A stretch of 64,000 bases of DNA from DAIDKA01 sp035487155 (GCA_035487155.1 DATHMK010000083.1:1-64000); one strand, 5' to 3'; counted from the stretch's first letter, positions 1-8,902 are shown. Program-made: numbers and translations. Notes: generated by a model from the letters alone, not told the origin.

Positions 1-75
1 ACTCCCGTCGAAGTGTCGGCAGAGCAATTGGCGGCGGACGAGCGCGCCCGTCGCCTGCGGGTGGTCGCGGCGTGA
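1..75 (+). CDS. cyoB: C-terminal end of cytochrome o ubiquinol oxidase subunit I (partial)
   Basis: An open frame enters from the left edge in frame 1 and ends at TGA 73-75. It leaves 24 residues, ending in a charged, Arg/Ala-rich tail. The stop overlaps the GTG start of cyoC (72-74), the tight coupling expected inside a cyo operon. Subunit I precedes subunit III in cyoABCD operons, so the assignment to CyoB rests on synteny; the tail itself has no diagnostic motif. Confidence 0.55.
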   Translation, partial: TPVEVSAEQLAADERARRLRVVAA

Positions 76-704
76 GCGCTCAGGTAGGTGTTGCGGATCT
101 TGCAGCCCGAGAAGCGATGCTGGCACGAAGTGCAGCGGGACCGGCCCCGGTCCGCATCGTCGTTGGCTACGGGTTCTGGATCTTCCTGCTCTCGGACATC
201 ATCCTGTTCTCGGCCCTCTTTGCCACTTATGCGGTGCTGCATGACCAGACCGCCGGCGGACCCTCGGGCCACGAGCTCTTCGAACTGCGCCACGCCGGCA
301 TCGAGACCCTCTGCCTGCTGTTCTCGAGCTATACCTGCGGGCTTGCCATTCTGGCCATCGAGCGGCGGCGGCTGTGGGCCTTCTATCTGTGTGGTGCGCT
401 GACCTTGCTCCTGGGCGCGACCTTTCTGGGCCTGGAGCTGAGCGAATTCATCGCGCTGGTGGCGCGCGGCGCGGGCCCCTCCCGCAGCGCCTTTCTCTCC
501 GCCTTCTTCAGCCTGGTCGGACTGCACGGGGCGCACGTCACCGTGGGATTGCTGTGGCTGATCTTCCTGGTGGCACAAACCGCCTACCGCGGGCCGCTGG
601 ATTACGTGCGCCGTCGCCTGCTGTGTTTCAGCCTGTTCTGGCATGCGCTGGACATCATCTGGGTGGCGCTGTTGACCATGGTCTATCTGATGGGAGCCCG
701 GTAA
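72..704 (+). CDS. cyoC: cytochrome o ubiquinol oxidase subunit III
   Basis: This is an inner-membrane subunit of the bo3-type quinol oxidase, which oxidises ubiquinol and reduces O2. The 210-residue product is a COX3-family protein with five predicted membrane helices (about 31-51, 78-96, 101-122, 140-166, 183-205). E. coli CyoC is about 204 residues with five helices. The ending, with a HALDIIW motif and YLMG close to the C-terminus, is typical of CyoC. The GTG start at 72 overlaps the upstream stop, and the TAA at 702-704 overlaps the ATG of cyoD. Co-transcription is near certain. Subunit III carries no redox centre; its family role is in assembly and stability of the oxidase. Confidence 0.93.
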   Translation: MSAQVGVADLAAREAMLARSAAGPAPVRIVVGYGFWIFLLSDIILFSALFATYAVLHDQTAGGPSGHELFELRHAGIETLCLLFSSYTCGLAILAIERRRLWAFYLCGALTLLLGATFLGLELSEFIALVARGAGPSRSAFLSAFFSLVGLHGAHVTVGLLWLIFLVAQTAYRGPLDYVRRRLLCFSLFWHALDIIWVALLTMVYLMGAR

Positions 705-1093
705 TGGCCGAGAGTGGCGTGGTGGGTATGACCTTCAGCGAGGGCGCTCCCAGCGTCGCCGAGAAGCAGCCCACGGCGAGCTTCTGGACGTATACCGCGG
801 GGCTGGGATTCGCACTGCTGCTCACGGCCGCCTCCTTCATCGTGGCGCAGACCGGGCTCCTGTGGGCGCCGGGCGTGCCTGCAGGCCTGGCGGTGCTCGC
901 CATCGCGCAGATGGGCGTGCATCTGGTGTTCTTCCTGCATATCGGCACCGACGCGGAGGCCGCCAACAACGTGCTGGCGCTCGCCTTCGGCGTGCTCATC
1001 GTCGCACTCGTGATGGCAGGCTCGCTGTGGATCATGGCGCATCTGAACGAGAACATGCTGACGCCGGCGCAGATGATGGACATGCAGCGTTAA
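704..1093 (+). CDS. cyoD: cytochrome o ubiquinol oxidase subunit IV
   Basis: A small 129-residue membrane subunit with three predicted helices (about 28-50, 60-80, 92-115). It contains the family pattern AQMGVHLVFFLHI near the second helix. The ATG at 704 shares a base with the cyoC stop. An internal ATG at 728 would shorten it by eight residues. The E. coli protein is about 109 residues, so the N-terminal extension before helix 1 is slightly long. No cyoE (haem O synthase) follows; the next gene is an aldolase 20 bp on. The haem farnesylation gene must therefore lie elsewhere or upstream of the window. Confidence 0.92.
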   Translation: MAESGVVGMTFSEGAPSVAEKQPTASFWTYTAGLGFALLLTAASFIVAQTGLLWAPGVPAGLAVLAIAQMGVHLVFFLHIGTDAEAANNVLALAFGVLIVALVMAGSLWIMAHLNENMLTPAQMMDMQR

Positions 1094-1113
1094 GGACGGA
1101 AATCGAGAACTGA

Positions 1114-1980
1114 ATGACTACTCTACGTGAGACCTTGCAGGACGCCGACGCGCGCGGTATCGCGGTCGGACATTTCAATGTGTCGGACCTGGTCACCCTG
1201 TACGGCGTCGTCGAGGCCGCCCGTGAGCACGGCCTCCCGGTCGTGGTCGGAGTGTCGGAGGCCGAACGGCGCTTCATCGGCATTCCCCAGCTGGTGGCCC
1301 TCGTCAGGAGCCTGCGCGAGCAGGGAGGACCGCCGATCTACCTGAACGCCGATCACACCCACTCACTGCCGCTGGCGCTGGAGGCTGCCAGGGCCGGATT
1401 TGACTGGGTGGTGTGCGATTTTTCAGCGCTGCCCTTTGCCGAGAATCTGCGCCAGACCAGGGAGGCCGTCCAGGCGCTGAAGGCCTTGCGGCCGGACATC
1501 CTGGTGGAAGGTGAGATCGGCAATATCGGCAGCGGTTCGCAGATTCACGACAGTGCGCCCGAGCTGATCCTCAGCACCCCCGAGGAAGCGCTGCAGTTCG
1601 TGCAGGAGACCCGAATCGATACCCTGGCACCGGCCGTGGGCAACATGCACGGCGTGCTCAAGAGCATGCTCAGCGGCACCAACCGCAAGCACCTGAATCT
1701 CGAGCGGATCTGGGCCATCAAGCAAAAGACCCGGATTTTCATGACGCTGCACGGCGGCTCGGATACCGAGGATGTGGACCTGCGCGCCGCGATAACGGCC
1801 GGCATGACGGTCGTACACATCAATACCGAACTGCGCCTGGCCTGGCGGCGCGCCATCGACGCGAGTTTCGCCCAGCACCAGCAGGAGATCGCGCCCTACA
1901 CGCTGCTGGCGCCGGCGGTTGCGGCCGTGAAGCAGGTGGTGGGCGCGCGCCTGGCGCTGTTCAGCACCAACCCGCGCTGA
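1114..1980 (+). CDS. class II fructose-bisphosphate aldolase family protein
   Basis: The 288-residue product is a zinc-dependent class II aldolase-fold enzyme. Visible landmarks are NADHTHSLPLA near residue 72 (catalytic Asp and first Zn-His), VEGEIGNIGSG near 132, the NMHG Zn-His motif near 177 and LHGGSD near 213, followed by a phosphate-binding HINTELR stretch. Family substrates are fructose-1,6-bisphosphate, tagatose-bisphosphate or sedoheptulose-bisphosphate, and the sequence does not let me choose. It starts 20 bp after cyoD with a weak GGACGG upstream and may be read through from the cyo operon. Given the pentose phosphate genes in the window, a role in triose/hexose phosphate interconversion is likely. 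Confidence 0.85.
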   Translation: MTTLRETLQDADARGIAVGHFNVSDLVTLYGVVEAAREHGLPVVVGVSEAERRFIGIPQLVALVRSLREQGGPPIYLNADHTHSLPLALEAARAGFDWVVCDFSALPFAENLRQTREAVQALKALRPDILVEGEIGNIGSGSQIHDSAPELILSTPEEALQFVQETRIDTLAPAVGNMHGVLKSMLSGTNRKHLNLERIWAIKQKTRIFMTLHGGSDTEDVDLRAAITAGMTVVHINTELRLAWRRAIDASFAQHQQEIAPYTLLAPAVAAVKQVVGARLALFSTNPR

Positions 1981-1990
1981 GGCGCCTCAG
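1977..1990. repeat. perfect palindrome spanning two convergent stop codons
   Basis: CTGAGGC-GCCTCAG is a gapless 14-bp palindrome. It contains the TGA of the aldolase gene (1978-1980, plus strand) and, on the other strand, the TGA of rpiA (1987-1989). The two genes converge with six bases between them. There is no T-run on either side, so an intrinsic terminator is not supported, but it may act as a minimal bidirectional hairpin at the operon junction. Confidence 0.5.
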
Positions 1991-2643
1991 ATCTGCTTCA
2001 CTCCCGCATCGCCGCCGATGAGGAGCACGTCGGCGCGCCGCTGCGCAAACAGGCCCACGGTCACGATGCCGGGAATCTGATTCAAGGCCGCCTCCAGTGC
2101 CATCGGATCCTTGATCACCAGATCGTGCACATCAACAATGTGATTGCCGTTGTCGGTGATGTAGTCCGCGCGCAGGACCGGGCGGCCGCCCAGGGCCGTG
2201 AGCCTGCGGGTCACCAGCGCCCGTGCCATGGGGATGACTTCGACCGGCAGCGGGAAGGCGCCCAGGGTCGTCGCCAGTTTGCTGGCATCCACGATGCAGA
2301 CGAAGATCCGGGAGCAGGCGGCGATGATCTTCTCGCGGGTCAGGGCACCGCCGCCGCCTTTGATGAGCTGGCGCTCCGCGTTGGTCTGATCCGCACCATC
2401 GATATACACCGGCAGCTGCCCGACCTCATTGAGGTCCACCACCGGGATGCCGGCGGCCTCCAGGCGCTGCGTGGACTGGTTGGAGCTGGACACCACCGCC
2501 TTGAGGTTGTGCCGGTCGGCGGCGATGAAGTCAATGAAATGGTGGACCGTGCTGCCGGTGCCGATTCCCACCACTTCATGCCGCTCCAGCCACGGCAGGG
2601 CCGCCTGTGCGGCACGACGCTGGTTGTCCTGGGTCGAGCCCAT
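1987..2643 (-). CDS. rpiA: ribose-5-phosphate isomerase A
   Basis: Interconverts ribose-5-phosphate and ribulose-5-phosphate in the cytoplasmic non-oxidative pentose phosphate pathway. The product is 218 residues (E. coli RpiA 219). It has GTGSTV near residue 28, DGAD near 80, and KGGGGALTREK with the conserved Lys and catalytic Glu just after. The N-terminus begins MGSTQDNQ. An upstream in-frame ATG at 2715 would lie inside nuoN, so 2643 is preferred. It follows nuoN by one base on the same strand, making it the last gene of the nuo transcription unit. That is unusual, but here it fits the many pentose phosphate genes nearby. Confidence 0.95.
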   Translation of the reverse strand: MGSTQDNQRRAAQAALPWLERHEVVGIGTGSTVHHFIDFIAADRHNLKAVVSSSNQSTQRLEAAGIPVVDLNEVGQLPVYIDGADQTNAERQLIKGGGGALTREKIIAACSRIFVCIVDASKLATTLGAFPLPVEVIPMARALVTRRLTALGGRPVLRADYITDNGNHIVDVHDLVIKDPMALEAALNQIPGIVTVGLFAQRRADVLLIGGDAGVKQI

Positions 2644-2644
2644 C

Positions 2645-4138
2645 TCAGCGGCGACTCGCCGTGATGGGCAGCATCCCCTGGGGCGCGCTGACCGCGCCTT
2701 GTGCCAGCCTGACAAAGGGCGACGGATAGACGCCCAGGATGAGCATCAGTACCAGCAGCACGATCAGCACACCGGCGCCCGCGCCTGCGGTCACGACCGA
2801 TGGGGCGGGTGCCACGGCGGTGGCAGCCACCTCGGGTGTGGGGCTCAGATAGAGCTGGATCATGGCGCGCAGGTAGAAGAAGAGTCCGACGGCACTGCCC
2901 GCCACGAGGGCCCCGAGCAGCAGCCACTGGTGCTGATCGACGCCGGCGCCCAATACGTAGAACTTGCCGAGAAAACCCGCGGTCAGGGGGACTCCGGCGA
3001 GGGACAGCAGCGCCAGGGTGAGGATGGCGGCAAGCCCCGGATGCGTCCAAAACAGGCCCCGGTAGTCCGTGAGCGCCTCGGCTTCATGATCCAGCGGATT
3101 GGAGACCAGCGTGATCACGCCGAACGCCGCCAGCGTGGGGATGGAATAGGTGAGCAGGTACATGCTCACCGCTTCGGTGGCCAGCGGCCCGGAGGCGATC
3201 AACGCCACCAGCATGTAGCCAAAGTGCGCAATGGCGGAGTAGGCGAGCAGGCGCTTGAGGTTCCACTGCTGTAATGCCAGAACGTTGCCGGCGATGATGG
3301 AGAGAATCGCCAGCAGCGACAGCACCTCGACCAGCGGGGCGTACTGAATGGCGTGCGTGTCCAGCACATAGCGCAGCAGCAGCGCCAGGACGGGAACCTT
3401 GGAGGCCGTGGCCAGAAACGCCGCCACCGGCGCGGGCGCCCCCTGGTACACATCGGGGGTCCAGAGGTGAAACGGCGCCAGCGAGAGCTTGAAGCCCAGC
3501 CCGATCAGGAGCAGCGCGGCACCCAGAATCACGATGCCCTGGCCGTCGCTGAGCTGGGCGAGTTGCATGCCGATGTCGCCGAACACCATAGTCCCGGTCT
3601 GGGCGTAGATGAGCGCCATGCCGAACAGGATGAAGGCCGAGGCAACGGCGGAGAGCACCAGGTACTTCATGCCTGCCTCGAGCGAGCGGCGCTCCTTCAC
3701 CAGGTAGGCCGCCATGCCGTACATGGGCATGGAGAGCAGTTCGAGCCCGACAAAGAATGAGCTGAAGTGGCAGCTTGTCACCATGACCATGCCGCCCAGC
3801 GTTGACAGCAGCAGCAGCAGGTACATCTCTTCGCGGTGACCCTGGTAGCGCCGGAGGTAAACGTAGGAGAGCGCGGTCACGGCAAGTGCGGCGATGAGGA
3901 TCAGCGCCAGGTAGAAGCAGGCGAAGCGATCGATGATCAGCAGCGCCGTGATGGCTTGCGGTGCCGCGGCGCAGAGCCATGCCGCGGCGGTTGCGATCAG
4001 CGCCAGGGCCAGGCCGCCCAGCGACACCCCTGCCATCAAGGCATGGTCGCGTTTCATGGCGATGCCCAGCATCACGATGAGGCAGGTGGCCGAGACCACC
4101 AGAATGGGCGACAGCGCCAGGAGCGACAGGTGAGTCAT
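2645..4138 (-). CDS. nuoN: NADH-quinone oxidoreductase subunit N
   Basis: An antiporter-like membrane subunit of respiratory complex I (497 residues, about 14 helices; E. coli NuoN 485). It contributes one of the proton-translocating channels in the membrane arm. Family features include the EMYLLLLLSTLGG region with a helix Glu, LELLSMPMYGMAAY near residue 135, KLSLAPFHLWTPDVY with conserved Lys and broken-helix Pro near residue 217, and KRLLAYSAIAHFGYML near 293. Its ATG overlaps the nuoM stop by 4 bp. It is the last complex I gene before rpiA. Confidence 0.96.
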   Translation of the reverse strand: MTHLSLLALSPILVVSATCLIVMLGIAMKRDHALMAGVSLGGLALALIATAAAWLCAAAPQAITALLIIDRFACFYLALILIAALAVTALSYVYLRRYQGHREEMYLLLLLSTLGGMVMVTSCHFSSFFVGLELLSMPMYGMAAYLVKERRSLEAGMKYLVLSAVASAFILFGMALIYAQTGTMVFGDIGMQLAQLSDGQGIVILGAALLLIGLGFKLSLAPFHLWTPDVYQGAPAPVAAFLATASKVPVLALLLRYVLDTHAIQYAPLVEVLSLLAILSIIAGNVLALQQWNLKRLLAYSAIAHFGYMLVALIASGPLATEAVSMYLLTYSIPTLAAFGVITLVSNPLDHEAEALTDYRGLFWTHPGLAAILTLALLSLAGVPLTAGFLGKFYVLGAGVDQHQWLLLGALVAGSAVGLFFYLRAMIQLYLSPTPEVAATAVAPAPSVVTAGAGAGVLIVLLVLMLILGVYPSPFVRLAQGAVSAPQGMLPITASRR

Positions 4139-5688
4139 GGGATCACTCGCGCACTGGTCGTTGCGTTCACGCTGGTTTCGGGCGCATACCGCGTCTGCAG
4201 GGCCTGGGTGGGTGCGCGCGAGAGTTCAAAGAAGGGCTTCGGGTACAGACCGAGCCAGATCATGACCGCCATCAGGGTGCTCAAAATGGCAAATTCGCGA
4301 CGGTCCAGGTCCGGCAGCGGCGCTGCGGTGGCGGCTTTGCCATAGAACGTACGCTGCATGAGAATCAGCGAATACACCGCCGAGAGCACCAGGCCAATCG
4401 CGGCGATCATGGCCAACTGCGGATGCGCCTTGAAGGTGCCCAGCAGAATCAGGAACTCGCCCAGGAAATTGCCCAGCCCCGGCAGTCCCAGCGAGGCGAG
4501 AATGAAGAACAGCCCGAACTGCGGCAGCTTGGAGAAACGCGCCCACAACCCGCCCATCTTGCGCAGATCACGGGTCTCGAGCCGTTCGCTGAGCTCGCCG
4601 ACGAGAATGAACAGACCCGCCGCGCTGATCCCGTGCGCCAGGATCTGCATGATCACGCCCTGCAGCGCCTCTTGGGTACCGGCAAAGACGCCGAACACGA
4701 TGAAGCCCATGTGGCTGATGGAGGTATAGGCCACCAGGCGCTTGGCGTCATCCTGGCCGAAGGCGCATACCGCGCCATAGACGATCCCGGCCACGCCCAG
4801 CCACATCGCGATCGGTGCGAATTGCGCGCAGGCCACGGGGAACAGCGGCAACAGAAAGCGCAGCAGGCCATAGGCCGCCGTCTTCAGGAGCACGCCGGCG
4901 AGGATCACCGAGCCTGCGGTGGGCGCCTGGGAATGGGCGTCGGGCAGCCAGGAGTGGAATGGCACGATGGGCAGCTTCACCGCAAAGGCAAAGAAGAACC
5001 CGAGCATGATCCAGAAGCCGGTGCGCGCGCCCAGGGGCGTGGCGAGCAAATCCGCGTAGCCGAATGTGAGCACACCGCTGGCGCGGTAGTGCACGAACAC
5101 CAGCGCCAGAATCGCCACCAGCATCACCAGGCCCGCCGACTGGGTGAAGATGAAGAACTTGATCGCCGCATACAGCCGGGGCCGGCCGCCTGGAATGTCG
5201 TGGCCCCAGAGCGCGATCAGGAAGAACATCGGCACCAGCATCACTTCCCAGAACAAAAAGAACAGGAAGAGGTCGGTGGCCAGAAAGACGCCGATCACCC
5301 CGCCCAGATTGCACAGCAGGTTCAGATAGAAGAAACCGGCGTTGGTTTGGATCTCCCGCCAGGAGCAGGCCACCGACAGCACCCCGAGCAGTGCCGTCAG
5401 CGTCACCAGCAGCAGCGACAGTCCGTCGAGCCCCAAGCTGAAACGGATTCCGAGCCGCGAGATCCAGGGCACGGACAGCTGCTGCACCCAGTGCCCGGCC
5501 GGCTGGCCCGGCGTGGGCAGCAGCGTCTGGGAGTAATCGCCCGTGAGCCACAATGCGAGCGCCAGCGCCAGTACCAACAGCATGGTAGCCAGGGCCACCC
5601 AACGCGCCGGCAGCACCTCGGAACGGCGCAGCGGCCAGCACAGCAGGCCGCCGATGAACGGAATCAGCAGCAGAGCGAGCAGGCTCAT
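4135..5688 (-). CDS. nuoM: NADH-quinone oxidoreductase subunit M
   Basis: A second antiporter-like proton-pumping subunit of complex I, 517 residues (E. coli NuoM 509). The start is set at ATG 5688 (MSLLALLLIPF). The frame stays open upstream, but that stretch lies inside nuoL and reads as Arg/Ser/Trp-rich out-of-frame sequence. The conserved Glu of helix 5 is in FWEVMLVPMFF. The pumping-helix lysines and broken helix are seen in LPIVPFHSWLPDAHSQAPT, and in LLKTAAYGLLRF. It ends with a 4-bp overlap onto nuoN. The gap to the nuoL stop is 10 bp. Confidence 0.96.
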   Translation of the reverse strand: MSLLALLLIPFIGGLLCWPLRRSEVLPARWVALATMLLVLALALALWLTGDYSQTLLPTPGQPAGHWVQQLSVPWISRLGIRFSLGLDGLSLLLVTLTALLGVLSVACSWREIQTNAGFFYLNLLCNLGGVIGVFLATDLFLFFLFWEVMLVPMFFLIALWGHDIPGGRPRLYAAIKFFIFTQSAGLVMLVAILALVFVHYRASGVLTFGYADLLATPLGARTGFWIMLGFFFAFAVKLPIVPFHSWLPDAHSQAPTAGSVILAGVLLKTAAYGLLRFLLPLFPVACAQFAPIAMWLGVAGIVYGAVCAFGQDDAKRLVAYTSISHMGFIVFGVFAGTQEALQGVIMQILAHGISAAGLFILVGELSERLETRDLRKMGGLWARFSKLPQFGLFFILASLGLPGLGNFLGEFLILLGTFKAHPQLAMIAAIGLVLSAVYSLILMQRTFYGKAATAAPLPDLDRREFAILSTLMAVMIWLGLYPKPFFELSRAPTQALQTRYAPETSVNATTSARVIP

Positions 5689-5698
5689 GAGTGCGCCC

Positions 5699-7546
5699 TC
5701 ATACCAGGACCATCGCGACCACCAGCACCGCTCCGGCCGCCATGCCGGCGGCATACCAGCGGATCCGGCCGGTCTCGGTGCGTACCAGGGCGCCGTTGAG
5801 GGCGCGCAAACCGGCCGGAATGGTGAGGATCGCGAGGTCAATGCCGTCGCGGATGTTGGCCCGCGCAAACCCCATGCAGGGTCGCACCAGCAGCCGGTCA
5901 TACAGCCAGTCAAAGCCCCAGTCCTGCACCCACCAGGCGGCGAGCAGCCTCGCAGGCGCGGTCCCGGTAAACCAGTTGAGCAGGCGCCGCTGACCGAGAA
6001 ACAGCCCGCAGGCCACGGCAAGTCCGCCCAGCGCGACGGCGCTGGAGAGGATGCCGATGGTGAGCTTTGAGCCGTGGCCGGCCAGCTCGCTCGGTCCGGG
6101 CAGCACCCCTGCCAGGGGCAGATGGATCATGCCGCCGATGAAGGTGGAGAACACCAACAGCACCCCCAGCGGCAGCCAATACGTGACCCCCTGCCCGCGA
6201 TGCGCGTGCAGCTTGGGCTCGCCATGGAACACGGTGAAGATCAGCCGGAAGGTATACAGCGGGGTGAAAAAGGCGCCGATGAGTCCGGCGATGAACAGCC
6301 CCTGGTGGCCGCCGGCATAGGCTTCCCAGAGGATCTCATCCTTGCTGTAGAAGCCGGCGGTGAGCCAGGGAAACGCCGACAGCGCGAGACCCCCGACCAG
6401 AAAACAGGCGTACTCCAGCGGCAGCTGCTTGCGCAGTCCCCCCATCTTGAAGATGTCCTGCTCGTGATGGCAGGCGAGGATCACCGCCCCGGCCGTCATG
6501 AACAGCAACGCCTTGAAGAAGGCGTGCGTCATCAGGTGAAAGATCGAAGCGCCCCAGGCCGCGGATCCCAGCGCCAGGAACATGTAGCCGATCTGGCTCA
6601 TGGTGGAGTAGGCCAGGATGCGTTTGATATCCGACTGCACCAGCGCCGCGCCGCTTGCGAGCAGCAACGTGATCGCCCCGATCACCCCCACCGCCTCAAG
6701 CGAGCTCGGGGCCAGTTCGAACAAGCCATGCGTGCGCGCAATCAGGTACACACCCGCCGTGACCATGGTGGCCGCGTGGATCAGGGCCGACACCGGGGTC
6801 GGGCCCGCCATGGCATCGGGGAGCCAGGTCTGCAGGGGTAGCTGGGCCGACTTGCCCACCGCACCGCCGAGCAGCAGCAAGGTGATGGCCGTGATCTGCG
6901 GATCCCCGAGCGCAAAGTGCTGCTGCGCCAGCAGCACCGCCTGCTGGATATCCAGGGTGCCCAGATCGCGATACAGCCAGAACAGCCCGATGGCCATCAG
7001 CGCATCGCCCACCCGCGTGACGATGAAGGCCTTGCGTGCGGCGGCGCCATTGGCCGGATCCTGGTACCAGAAGCCGATCAGCAGGTAGCTGCACAGCCCC
7101 ACCCCCTCCCAGCCGAAGAACAGGAACAGCAGGTTGTCCCCCAGAACCAGGAACAACATGCTGGCGACAAACAGGTTCATGTAGGAGAAGAAGCGGGCGT
7201 AGCTGTCGTCCTCACGCATGTACCAGGCGGCAAACACATGGATGAGCAAGCCGACCCCGGTGACCACGCCCAGCATGCTCAGCGACAGGCCATCCAGCCG
7301 CAGCGCAAAGCGCGGCGCGAAGCCGCCCACATCCAGCCACTGCCACAGCGGCTGGGTGAAGGCCCCGCCTGCGGGCGGATGCAGCACGAATTCGATGCCC
7401 AGCGCCAGCGTCGTCAAGGCCGAGATGCCGATGCTGCCGATACCGATGGCGGCCGCGGTGTTTTCCGACAGCCGCCGGCGGCCGAAGCTCAGGAGCAGGA
7501 AGCCCAGGAACGGGGCGAGACAGATGAGAAACAGCAGATTGAACAT
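5699..7546 (-). CDS. nuoL: NADH-quinone oxidoreductase subunit L
   Basis: The distal antiporter-like subunit of the complex I membrane arm (615 residues, E. coli 613). It has the long C-terminal amphipathic helix HL that braces the arm: after about residue 500 the sequence becomes a connecting amphipathic stretch and a final helix. Key motifs are GWEGVGLCSYLLIGFWY (conserved Glu, about residue 145), LPDAMAGPTPVSALIHAATMV (about residue 243) and KRILAYSTMSQIGYM. It lies 4 bp after nuoK and 10 bp before nuoM. Confidence 0.97.
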   Translation of the reverse strand: MFNLLFLICLAPFLGFLLLSFGRRRLSENTAAAIGIGSIGISALTTLALGIEFVLHPPAGGAFTQPLWQWLDVGGFAPRFALRLDGLSLSMLGVVTGVGLLIHVFAAWYMREDDSYARFFSYMNLFVASMLFLVLGDNLLFLFFGWEGVGLCSYLLIGFWYQDPANGAAARKAFIVTRVGDALMAIGLFWLYRDLGTLDIQQAVLLAQQHFALGDPQITAITLLLLGGAVGKSAQLPLQTWLPDAMAGPTPVSALIHAATMVTAGVYLIARTHGLFELAPSSLEAVGVIGAITLLLASGAALVQSDIKRILAYSTMSQIGYMFLALGSAAWGASIFHLMTHAFFKALLFMTAGAVILACHHEQDIFKMGGLRKQLPLEYACFLVGGLALSAFPWLTAGFYSKDEILWEAYAGGHQGLFIAGLIGAFFTPLYTFRLIFTVFHGEPKLHAHRGQGVTYWLPLGVLLVFSTFIGGMIHLPLAGVLPGPSELAGHGSKLTIGILSSAVALGGLAVACGLFLGQRRLLNWFTGTAPARLLAAWWVQDWGFDWLYDRLLVRPCMGFARANIRDGIDLAILTIPAGLRALNGALVRTETGRIRWYAAGMAAGAVLVVAMVLV

Positions 7547-7550
7547 GGGG

Positions 7551-7859
7551 TCAGCCTCTCATCTCACTGGCGGCGTCGGTATCGAGGGTGCGGAAACGCC
7601 GTTGCAGCTGCAGCAGCATGGCCAGACCCACGCAGGTCTCGGCGGCGGCGAGCGTCAGCACCAGCAGGAACATCACCTGGCCGTCCGGCTGTCCCCAACG
7701 GCTGCCCGCGGCCACGAAGGCCAGCGCTGCGGCGTTGATCATGATTTCGATCGACATCAGCACGAACAGCAGATTGCGTCGCAGCAGCACCCCGAGCAGG
7801 CCCAGGCAGAACAGCAATCCGGCGAGCATCAGGGGAAATTGCTGGGAAACCGCGCTCAT
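7551..7859 (-). CDS. nuoK: NADH-quinone oxidoreductase subunit K
   Basis: A small three-helix complex I subunit of 102 residues (E. coli 100). Both membrane glutamates that are essential in the family are present: one in LMSIEIMINAA near residue 36 and one in LAAAETCVGLAML near residue 72. They form part of the central charged axis between the quinone site and the antiporter subunits. The ATG overlaps the nuoJ stop by 4 bp, so translational coupling is likely. Confidence 0.96.
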   Translation of the reverse strand: MSAVSQQFPLMLAGLLFCLGLLGVLLRRNLLFVLMSIEIMINAAALAFVAAGSRWGQPDGQVMFLLVLTLAAAETCVGLAMLLQLQRRFRTLDTDAASEMRG

Positions 7860-8347
7860 TCGTGTCGACCCAGATGAAATGCCGTGACCAGCGCCGCGAG
7901 CAGCAACATCGAGGCCAGCTCCACCGCCAGGAAGTACGGCCCGTACAGCGCCAGCCCGACCCGGCTCGCCCCGATGGCCGAACCGGCCGCGGCGACCTCA
8001 TTGCCCGCCGGGACCAGGGCCCGCGCCAGTTCCACCAGCAATGCCAGCGACAGCACTCCCGGCCCGATCCAGGCACGCGGGAGCAGCCAGCGCCGCTCCT
8101 GCTCAACGGTCGCCTTGCCCAGGTTCAAGAGCATCACCACGAACACGAACAGCACCATGATGGCACCGGCATACACGATGACCTCCAGTACCCCGGCGAA
8201 GGGCGCGCCGAGGCTGAAGAACATCATCGCCACCGCCAGCAGCGAGAGGATGAGATACAACAGGGCATGCAGCGGGTTGTAGTGGGTGATCGCCAGTACG
8301 GTGGCGATCACTGCCACGGCTGCTTCCAGATAGAGTGCGGATGTCAT
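7856..8347 (-). CDS. nuoJ: NADH-quinone oxidoreductase subunit J
   Basis: A complex I membrane subunit with five predicted helices (163 residues; E. coli NuoJ 184, so slightly short at the C-terminus). Helix 3 carries the family stretch VIVYAGAIMVLFVFVVMLLN (about residues 54-73), containing the pi-bulge region implicated in coupling. It starts 16 bp after nuoI and overlaps nuoK by 4 bp. Confidence 0.95.
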   Translation of the reverse strand: MTSALYLEAAVAVIATVLAITHYNPLHALLYLILSLLAVAMMFFSLGAPFAGVLEVIVYAGAIMVLFVFVVMLLNLGKATVEQERRWLLPRAWIGPGVLSLALLVELARALVPAGNEVAAAGSAIGASRVGLALYGPYFLAVELASMLLLAALVTAFHLGRHE

Positions 8348-8363
8348 TGGGGTGTGCCGCGCT

Positions 8364-8900
8364 TCAGGGCATCAGGTCTTTGACATCAACGGGACCCGCC
8401 TCATGGGCGGCCGCGCCTTTGGGCTTGCCGGCAATGGCGAGCCCCGCGATGCGGTAGAAATTGTATTCCGGCACCTTGCCGGTGCCGCTGATGAGCAGAT
8501 GCTCCTTCTCGTACACCAGGTTCTGCCGGTCATATTCGCCCAGCTCGAAATCCGGCGTCAGCTGAATGGCACTGGTCGGGCAGGCTTCCTCGCACAGACC
8601 GCAGAAAATGCAGCGCGAAAAATTGATGCGGAAGAACTCCGGATACCAGCGGCCATCCTCCTGCTCGCCCTTCTGCAAGGAGATGCACCCCACCGGGCAG
8701 GCTGCGGCGCACAGGTTGCAGGCCACACAGCGCTCCTCCCCGTCCGGATCCCGGGTGAGGACGATGCGGCCGCGATAGCGCGGCGGCAGATAGGGCTTGA
8801 CCTCCGGATACAAGATGGTGTCGCGCTTGCGCGTGGCGTGCGCGAAGATCATCACCAGCGTGCGCAGGTTCGTGTACAGCCCTTTGAGAATGTCGAGCAT
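8364..8900 (-). CDS. nuoI: NADH-quinone oxidoreductase subunit I
   Basis: A peripheral-arm protein binding two 4Fe-4S clusters (N6a and N6b) that pass electrons towards NuoB. The 178-residue product has two ferredoxin motifs, CVACNLCAAACPVGC and CIFCGLCEEACPT, each CxxCxxCxxxCP. The ATG at 8900 (MLDILKGLYTN) is chosen: E. coli NuoI is 180 residues, and the longer open frame to 8984 runs into nuoH. The gap to nuoH is 2 bp. Confidence 0.96.
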   Translation of the reverse strand: MLDILKGLYTNLRTLVMIFAHATRKRDTILYPEVKPYLPPRYRGRIVLTRDPDGEERCVACNLCAAACPVGCISLQKGEQEDGRWYPEFFRINFSRCIFCGLCEEACPTSAIQLTPDFELGEYDRQNLVYEKEHLLISGTGKVPEYNFYRIAGLAIAGKPKGAAAHEAGPVDVKDLMP

Positions 8901-8902
8901 GG

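Noticed and set aside
4423..5799. 458-residue plus-strand frame inside nuoM
   Set aside because: Antisense to a clear complex I gene with intact motifs; composition (Gln/Arg/His-rich) is that of a shadow frame.
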